Assembly: GCA_020073265.1 (NCBI GenBank)
Contig: JAIQFN010000032.1
Location: 1-64,000, forward strand
DNA from: Terriglobia bacterium
GTDB taxonomy: Bacteria; Acidobacteriota; Terriglobia; Bryobacterales; Bryobacteraceae
Reading direction: 5' to 3'
DNA: 64,000 nucleotides
Below, piece after piece: positions 57,633 to 64,000 of the stretch. How positions within the stretch are numbered: position 1 is the stretch's first letter; each line of letters starts with the position of its first letter. The notes under the pieces are model-generated. The model had not been told where the DNA came from, made no database searches, and saw only the letters and a program-made list of their open reading frames with translations. A program made the position numbers and the translations under genes.

Positions 57633-58403
57633 TCAAGCGGCCGACTCGATAAACTTCGCCATCCGCTCCAGCGTCGCTTCCGGCTGATCGCGGTGCGGCG
57701 CATGACCGCAGTGCGCGAGCAGCAACGTCTCGGCTTGCGGAATCCTCGCCTGGATCGCCTCCAACTGCCGCGTCGTCCCGTACTCGTCATCCTCGCCCTG
57801 GATCAACAGCACCGGACCGCGAATCGCCGGCAGGTACTCTTCGATGTTCCACGTTCGAAAGCGCGGGTCCAGCCAGATGTCGTTCCATCCCCAGAATGTT
57901 TCGTCCACGTGCGCGTGATAGCGGCCGAGCTTGCGCGCGAGATCCGTCGTCTGATACGTCGTGCGCGCCCGCGCGATGCTCTCGATCGAAACATCCTCGA
58001 CGAACACGTGCGGCGCCTCCAGGATCAACGCCGACACCGCACCGGGAAATTTCCCGGCGAAGATCAACGCGATGGACGCGCCGTCGCTGTGTCCCAGCAC
58101 CACCGGCCGCGCGATCCCCATCTGTTCGAGCAGCGCAGGCAGCACCACTTGACCCTCGCGATGCATGTAGTCCACCGGCCGCTTTTCCGCCAGCCGATCC
58201 GAATTGCCGTAGCCGTAGCGCGAATACACCAGCACGCCGCAACCGGTGCGCGCCGCGAGCCGTGCCGGAAAATCCCTCCAATGCGCCACCGATCCCAGGC
58301 CTTCGTGCAGCATGACGATCGCCGGCGCGCTCCCGTTCTTTGCGGGAAGCCACAGCGTCTCCAGCCGCCGGCCGTCGACAATCGCTGTTCCGTGCTCGCT
58401 CAA
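57633..58403 (-). CDS. Alpha/beta hydrolase, ligase-linked
   Basis: A 256-residue hydrolase: IVMLHEGLGSVAHWRDFP, nucleophile in VLGHSDGASIALIF, acid in LLIQGEDDEYGTTRQ and His in LLAHCGHAPHRDQPE. The start is TTG 58403, overlapping the stop of the benzoate-CoA ligase gene (TTGA), so it is coupled to that gene. Such hydrolases in box clusters may cleave CoA thioesters or lactones of the pathway; this is inference. The gene ends 45 bp before kdsB on the same strand. Confidence 0.82.
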   Translation of the reverse strand: MSEHGTAIVDGRRLETLWLPAKNGSAPAIVMLHEGLGSVAHWRDFPARLAARTGCGVLVYSRYGYGNSDRLAEKRPVDYMHREGQVVLPALLEQMGIARPVVLGHSDGASIALIFAGKFPGAVSALILEAPHVFVEDVSIESIARARTTYQTTDLARKLGRYHAHVDETFWGWNDIWLDPRFRTWNIEEYLPAIRGPVLLIQGEDDEYGTTRQLEAIQARIPQAETLLLAHCGHAPHRDQPEATLERMAKFIESAA

Positions 58404-59974
58404 CGCCCCGCGGCTCCGGCGCGCATTTCGTTGGCGCGCTTCTGCAACAGAAACCGCTGGATCTTGCCGGTCGCGGTCTTCGGAAGCTCCTCGACAAATT
58501 CGATCCAGCGCGGATATTTGTATGGCGCCAGCCGCGTCTTCACAAAGCCCTGCAACGCTTCCACCAATTCAGGTCCGGCGCCCACGCCCGGCTTAAGCAC
58601 CACGAACGCCATCGGCTTCACCAAGCCGCTCTCATCCCGAGCGCCCACCACAGCGGCTTCAAAAACGGACTCGTGCGCCATGAGCGCCGTCTCCACCTCC
58701 ACCGAGGATACCCAGATCCCGCTCACCTTGAGCATTTCGTCGCGACGCCCGCAATAGATGAAGTCGCCTTCCGGCGCCTGGCGGAACTTGTCGCCGGTGC
58801 GCACCCACTCATCCAGAAACGTCTCGCGCGTTCTGTCCGCATTGTTCCAATAGCAGGCCGCCGCGGTCGGTCCGCTGACGTGCATCTCGCCCACCTCGCC
58901 TGGCGCGACCTCCGCGCCATGCTCGTCCAACAGCCGCACGCGATACCCGGGCACCTCGCGTCCGGTGACGCCATAGCGCACCGCGCCTGGGCGATTCGAA
59001 ACGAAGATGTGCAGCATCTCGGTGGACCCGATCCCATCCACGATGTCCACGCCAGTATGCTCGCGCCAGGCGCGCCCCACGTGTTCAGGCAGAGCCTCGC
59101 CCGCCGACGTACACAGCCGCAGCGCATGTTCCCCATCGCGCGGCAGCCCGCCTGAAGCCAGCAGCGAGTTGAACAGCGTCGGCACGCCGCAGAAAATCGT
59201 GGGCCGCCGCTCGCGCAGAACAGCGTTCACCGCTTCGGGTGCGGGCCTGGCGGCGAGAAGAACGCTGGTCGCGCCCACCGACATCGGAAACGTGAGCGCG
59301 TTGCCGAGCCCGTAAGCGAAGAACAGCTTCGCGGCCGAATACACGACGTCCGCTTCCGTCAACCCCAGCACGCGTCGCCCGAACAGCTCGGCGGTTTGGA
59401 TCAGGCTGGCGTGCCTGTGCACCACGCCCTTCGGATCGCCGGTGGAACCCGAAGAATACAGCCAGAAACAAGTGTCGTCCGCCCGCGTCGGCGCGACATC
59501 GGAAATTGGTGAGGCCTTCGCCAGCAGATCCGAAAGCGACCCAGCTCCATCGCCAGGGACGATCACGCGCCCGCGCCACTCGGCCAGCCGCGCCGCCTCC
59601 GCGAACACCGGCATGCGAGCGTCCACCACCACCGCTGCCTTAGGCCGCGCGTCCGCCAGAATGAACGCGTAGTCTGCCGCCGTCAGCAGAGTGTTGAGCG
59701 GAATCGGAACAATGCCCGCTTCAATCGCGCCCAGAAAGCAGGTGGGAAAATCGATGGTGTCGAACAGGCACAGCGCGACGCGCTGCTCGGCTTCGACTCC
59801 CAGGCTTCGCAGCGCACTTGCGCACCGGTGCACGCGCTCCGCCAGCTCCGCATAGGTGTAGCTCCCGCGATCGTCAATCACCGCGGTCTTCTCGCCTCGC
59901 CCGCTGCTCAAATTGCGGTCGATCAGGTCGGCGGCGGCGTTGTACAACTGAGGCGGCCGGAATTCGCGCGTCAT
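58400..59974 (-). CDS. Benzoate-CoA ligase
   Basis: A 524-residue ANL-family acyl-CoA synthetase. FWLYSSGSTGDPKGVVHRH is the P-loop, YSAAKLFFAYGLGNALTFP and DGIGSTEMLHIF are typical of BadA/BclA-type benzoate-CoA ligases, and GDKFRQAPEGDFIYCGRRDEMLKVSG leads to the C-terminal domain with the catalytic Lys in LPKTATGKIQRF. The open frame extends to 60820, but that part overlaps boxC; ATG 59974 is the first start matching the family (MTREFRPP). It diverges from boxC by 30 bp. Confidence 0.88.
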   Translation of the reverse strand: MTREFRPPQLYNAAADLIDRNLSSGRGEKTAVIDDRGSYTYAELAERVHRCASALRSLGVEAEQRVALCLFDTIDFPTCFLGAIEAGIVPIPLNTLLTAADYAFILADARPKAAVVVDARMPVFAEAARLAEWRGRVIVPGDGAGSLSDLLAKASPISDVAPTRADDTCFWLYSSGSTGDPKGVVHRHASLIQTAELFGRRVLGLTEADVVYSAAKLFFAYGLGNALTFPMSVGATSVLLAARPAPEAVNAVLRERRPTIFCGVPTLFNSLLASGGLPRDGEHALRLCTSAGEALPEHVGRAWREHTGVDIVDGIGSTEMLHIFVSNRPGAVRYGVTGREVPGYRVRLLDEHGAEVAPGEVGEMHVSGPTAAACYWNNADRTRETFLDEWVRTGDKFRQAPEGDFIYCGRRDEMLKVSGIWVSSVEVETALMAHESVFEAAVVGARDESGLVKPMAFVVLKPGVGAGPELVEALQGFVKTRLAPYKYPRWIEFVEELPKTATGKIQRFLLQKRANEMRAGAAGR

Positions 59975-59989
59975 CGGTACCGTGTGCAG

Positions 59990-59995
59990 TATAAT
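59990..59995 (+). promoter_or_regulatory. Possible -10 box of boxC
   Basis: A perfect TATAAT ends 9 nt before the likely TTG start of boxC, in the 30-bp gap to the ligase. No good -35 is seen. A regulator of the two divergent transcripts would have to bind in this small space or inside the genes. Confidence 0.4.
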
Positions 59996-60004
59996 CGTGC
60001 CCGA

Positions 60005-61645
60005 TTGGCCTCCGCAAGCAATATCGAAACCGAGAGCGTCGATTTTCAAACCGATCCCTCGCGCTACCGCCACTGGCGCCTCTCGTTTGACGGCGCCGTC
60101 GCCACCTTGACGCTGGACGTCCAGGAAGACGCCACCATCCGGCCCGGCTACAAGCTCAAGCTCAACTCCTACGACCTCGGCGTGGACATCGAACTCCGCG
60201 ACGCGCTGGAACGCATCCGCTTCGAGCATCCCGAGGTGCGCTCGGTGGTGATCACCAGCGCCAAACCGCGCGTGTTCTCGTCCGGCGCGAACATCTATAT
60301 GCTCGGGCTGTCCAGCCACGCCTGGAAAGTGAACTTCTGCAAGTTCACCAACGAGACGCGCAATGGAATCGAAGACTCGAGCCAGCACTCGGGTCTCAAA
60401 TTCATCGCCGCCTGCAACGGATCGACGGCCGGCGGCGGATACGAACTGGCTCTCGCGTGCGACGAGATCGTGCTGATCGACGATCGCTCGTCTTCCGTCA
60501 GCCTGCCCGAAATTCCCTTGCTGGGCGTGCTCCCCGGCACTGGCGGTCTGACACGCCTCACCGGCAAGCGCAGAGTGCGGCGCGATCATGCCGACGTTTT
60601 TTGCACTACGCCCGAAGGCCTGCAAGGCCAGCGCGCCAAGGACTGGCGGCTGGTGGACGAAATCGTCAAGCCGCAGCAGTTCAATGAGTACATCCACAGA
60701 CGCGCCGAAGAATTGGCGCAACTGAGCGACCGCCCCGCCGACGCAGCGGGCGTCGCGCTCCCGCCTCTGAAACGAAGCATCGACGCAGCTGGCTATCACT
60801 ACGAGTACGTCGACGCGCAACTCGATCGCGCCGCCCGCACCGTCACGCTCACCGTCCGCGCTCCCGAGAAAATCTCAGGACCCGAAGCCGGCGCCGCCTG
60901 GTGGCCGCTCGCGATGAGCCGCGAGCTCGATGACGCCATCCTCAACCTGCGCACCAACGAACTCGACCTCGGCCTGTGGATACTGAAGACCGTCGGCGAT
61001 CCGAAAACGGTCCTCGCCTTCGACGCCCTGATCCTCGAACACGCGAGCGAGTGGTTCGTCCGCGAAGTCCTCGGTCTCATGCGCCGAACTTTCGGACGGC
61101 TCGACGTCACGTCCCGGTCGATCTTCGCCGTGATCGAGCCCGGGTCCTGCTTCGCTGGATCGCTGCTGGAGCTAGCGCTGTCGGCCGACCGCGTCTACAT
61201 GCTCGACGCCCCAGAAAACCAACTCACTTTCAGCGAAATGAACTTCGGCCCTCTCCCCGCGCCCAATCGCCTCTCGCGCATCGCCAACCGGTTCTACCAG
61301 GCGACTCCAGCCATCGACGCTTTGCGCCATCGCATCGGAACTCCGCTCACCGTGCGCGAGGCCGTGGAAACCGGCCTGGTGACCGCCGCGCCCGACGATC
61401 TGGATTGGGCCGACGAGCTGCGCCTCGCCATCGAAGGCCGCGCTGCACTGTCGCCCGACGCATTGACGGGCCTCGAAGCCAATCTCCGGTTCGGCGATCA
61501 TGAGACTATGGAGACGCAGATCTTCGGCCGCCTCTCGGCTTGGCAGAACTGGATTTTCAGCCGCCCGAATGCAGTAGGCCCGGACGGCGCGCTGAAAGTT
61601 TACGGCACCGGCACACGTCCGAAATTCGACCGCGACCGCGTTTAG
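60005..61645 (+). CDS. boxC: 2,3-epoxybenzoyl-CoA dihydrolase
   Basis: A 546-residue enzyme of the box pathway, made of two crotonase-like domains. YRHWRLSFDGAVATLTLDV, GYKLKLNSYDLGVDIELRDAL, FSSGANIYMLGLSSHAWKVN and CNGSTAGGGYELALACDE, then PEIPLLGVLPGTGGLTRLTGKRRV are BoxC-like, and the second half has EPGSCFAGSLLELALSADRVYM. It opens the epoxide ring of 2,3-epoxybenzoyl-CoA with loss of formate. The start is uncertain: TTG 60005 or GTG 59984. It precedes boxB by 1 bp. Confidence 0.92.
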   Translation: MASASNIETESVDFQTDPSRYRHWRLSFDGAVATLTLDVQEDATIRPGYKLKLNSYDLGVDIELRDALERIRFEHPEVRSVVITSAKPRVFSSGANIYMLGLSSHAWKVNFCKFTNETRNGIEDSSQHSGLKFIAACNGSTAGGGYELALACDEIVLIDDRSSSVSLPEIPLLGVLPGTGGLTRLTGKRRVRRDHADVFCTTPEGLQGQRAKDWRLVDEIVKPQQFNEYIHRRAEELAQLSDRPADAAGVALPPLKRSIDAAGYHYEYVDAQLDRAARTVTLTVRAPEKISGPEAGAAWWPLAMSRELDDAILNLRTNELDLGLWILKTVGDPKTVLAFDALILEHASEWFVREVLGLMRRTFGRLDVTSRSIFAVIEPGSCFAGSLLELALSADRVYMLDAPENQLTFSEMNFGPLPAPNRLSRIANRFYQATPAIDALRHRIGTPLTVREAVETGLVTAAPDDLDWADELRLAIEGRAALSPDALTGLEANLRFGDHETMETQIFGRLSAWQNWIFSRPNAVGPDGALKVYGTGTRPKFDRDRV

Positions 61646-61646
61646 C

Positions 61647-63068
<1,422 letters not shown>

Positions 63069-63072
63069 GCCG

Positions 63073-64000
63073 ATGAGCGAACTCGAGCGCCTTCCGACGC
63101 CCGCACGCAAACTGCTCAGCGTCATCACGCGCCAGGCCTACGCCGGAACGCTGCGCTCGAAACCGCGCGGCATCGCCACCATGCCCGAAGTCTACGAAGC
63201 CTGCGGCCTGGACCCCGACGAGATGGCCCCGCTTGTGGATGCTCTCATCGCTTCCGGCTTCGTCGCCGTCGAAGGCGAATATCCTTTCGAGCAGCTAAAG
63301 TTGATCGGAGTGCCCACCGAGCGCCGCATTTCCGTCCATGGAGTGGATCACGCACTTTGGGAATGGCCCGGCGACGGCCCGCCGATTTTCTTCTGCCACG
63401 GAACCGGCTTGCACTCGCGCTGCTGGGACCAGGTGATCACGCAACTCGGCGGACGCCGCTCGCTGGCTCTGGACTTTCGCGGCCACGGCCGCAGCAGCAG
63501 ACCGCCGTCGCCGTATTACTGGCGCACTTTCGGTGAAGATGCCGCCGCAGTCGCAGCGTCGCTCGGGCTCTCCGGCGCGATCGCTGTCGGCCATTCCATG
63601 GGAGCGCACGCCCTGGTGGTAGCAGCCGCGCTCCACCCCGACGCGTTCTCCGCACTGCTTCTGATCGACCCCGTGATCCGTCAACAAGAGATCTACGTCG
63701 GCCCCTTCAAGGGCGCGCAATTCGTCGCCCGGCGCCGCAACCACTGGAGCTCGCCGGAAGAAATGTTCGAAAACTTTCAGGACCGCCAACCCTTCGCCAC
63801 CTGGGACCGTCAGGTGCTGCGCGACTACTGCGAATACGGACTGGTGCCCGCCAACAGCGGCTACGAACTGGCCTGCCCGCCCGCCATCGAAGCCGAGATC
63901 TACGAAAACGGCGCGCTCCCGAACGCCAACATCTACCGCGAAATCTCCGCCGTTCAAATCCCGGCCCACATCGTCCGCGCTCGCCCGGTCCGCGACCCAT
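63073..64000 (+). CDS. Alpha/beta hydrolase with N-terminal extension (partial)
   Basis: Runs off the right edge; 309 codons are seen. An N-terminal domain of about 75 residues (ELERLPTPARKLLSVITRQAY, then DPDEMAPLVDALIASGFV, winged-helix-like) precedes the hydrolase: IFFCHGTGLHSRCWDQV, LALDFRGHGRSS and the nucleophile in AVGHSMGAHALVV. It starts 4 bp after boxB, so it belongs to the box operon; a role on a ring-cleavage lactone or CoA ester would fit but is inference. An added N-terminal domain is unusual for such hydrolases. Confidence 0.82.
   Translation, partial: MSELERLPTPARKLLSVITRQAYAGTLRSKPRGIATMPEVYEACGLDPDEMAPLVDALIASGFVAVEGEYPFEQLKLIGVPTERRISVHGVDHALWEWPGDGPPIFFCHGTGLHSRCWDQVITQLGGRRSLALDFRGHGRSSRPPSPYYWRTFGEDAAAVAASLGLSGAIAVGHSMGAHALVVAAALHPDAFSALLLIDPVIRQQEIYVGPFKGAQFVARRRNHWSSPEEMFENFQDRQPFATWDRQVLRDYCEYGLVPANSGYELACPPAIEAEIYENGALPNANIYREISAVQIPAHIVRARPVRDP

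Noticed and set aside
58400-60820. 806-residue version of the benzoate-CoA ligase
   Set aside because: The first 282 codons are antisense to boxC; the family start is at 59974.

Overview
The window is a high-G+C chromosomal segment of an acidobacterium, most likely of the Bryobacterales (Candidatus Solibacter-like) group. The evidence is lineage-typical content: two secreted proteins with the Solibacter-type immunoglobulin-like domain (24483-26198 and the frameshifted 51897-54228), a large Oar-like TonB-dependent receptor with an N-terminal carboxypeptidase-regulatory domain (21045-24080), a hypothetical protein beginning with the NRANSQ-STGPR motif (26335 onward), and a spermidine-synthase-like multispanning protein. 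KDO synthesis genes and outer-membrane proteins show a Gram-negative envelope.

Layout. 1-718 holds no gene I can support, only a 57-bp tandem repeat. 719-15109 is a plus-strand polysaccharide/glycoconjugate locus: a glycosidase-like/GT2 fusion membrane protein, a methyltransferase, an ABC exporter, then a tightly coupled run (mostly 4-nt overlaps) of two paralogous glycosyltransferases, a YdjC-type deacetylase, a pyruvyl-transferase-like protein, an extended SDR, a DegT aminotransferase and an outer-membrane barrel protein with AMIN and CBM9-like domains. 15233-18205 looks like a small integrative element (HTH protein, palindromic operator, excisionase-like protein, tyrosine integrase) against the 3' end of tRNA-Leu(GAG). 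18327-26198 carries secG, a metallo-beta-lactamase-fold enzyme, a dienelactone hydrolase, the receptor and a Solibacter-domain protein.

26898-29285 is a complete 2388-bp IS1595-family element with inverted repeats, an exact 8-bp target duplication and three passenger genes, one resembling the RusA Holliday-junction resolvase. It splits a host gene whose frame is restored by exact removal. 29524-40956 is mostly housekeeping: O-acetylhomoserine sulfhydrylase, a CoA-binding protein, an AhpD-like protein, two hydroxyacid dehydrogenases on opposite strands, dxr and rseP, an M49-like peptidase, bacterioferritin, a GNAT, a TPR protein and a divergent Hfq. Between 34308 and 34455 a consensus-like promoter directly precedes a strongly structured, potentially bistable pseudoknotted RNA upstream of dxr, the most interesting unexplained signal here.

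41085-54228 has holB, an Hsp70-like ATPase coupled to a cyclase-family hydrolase, two secreted alpha/beta hydrolases, the spermidine-synthase-like protein, an OPT transporter, and a PQQ-repeat protein broken by a perfect 37-bp tandem duplication. 54396-57587 is a kdsB-pyrG-kdsA operon for CMP-KDO supply. 57633-64000 is an aerobic benzoate module: benzoate-CoA ligase with an alpha/beta hydrolase on one strand, and boxC, boxB and another alpha/beta hydrolase (cut by the window end) on the other. boxA is not in the window.

Several genes have a -10-like hexamer only 4-9 nt before the start codon and no Shine-Dalgarno, which suggests frequent leaderless mRNAs. All functional calls come from reading motifs and family resemblance; no search was run.
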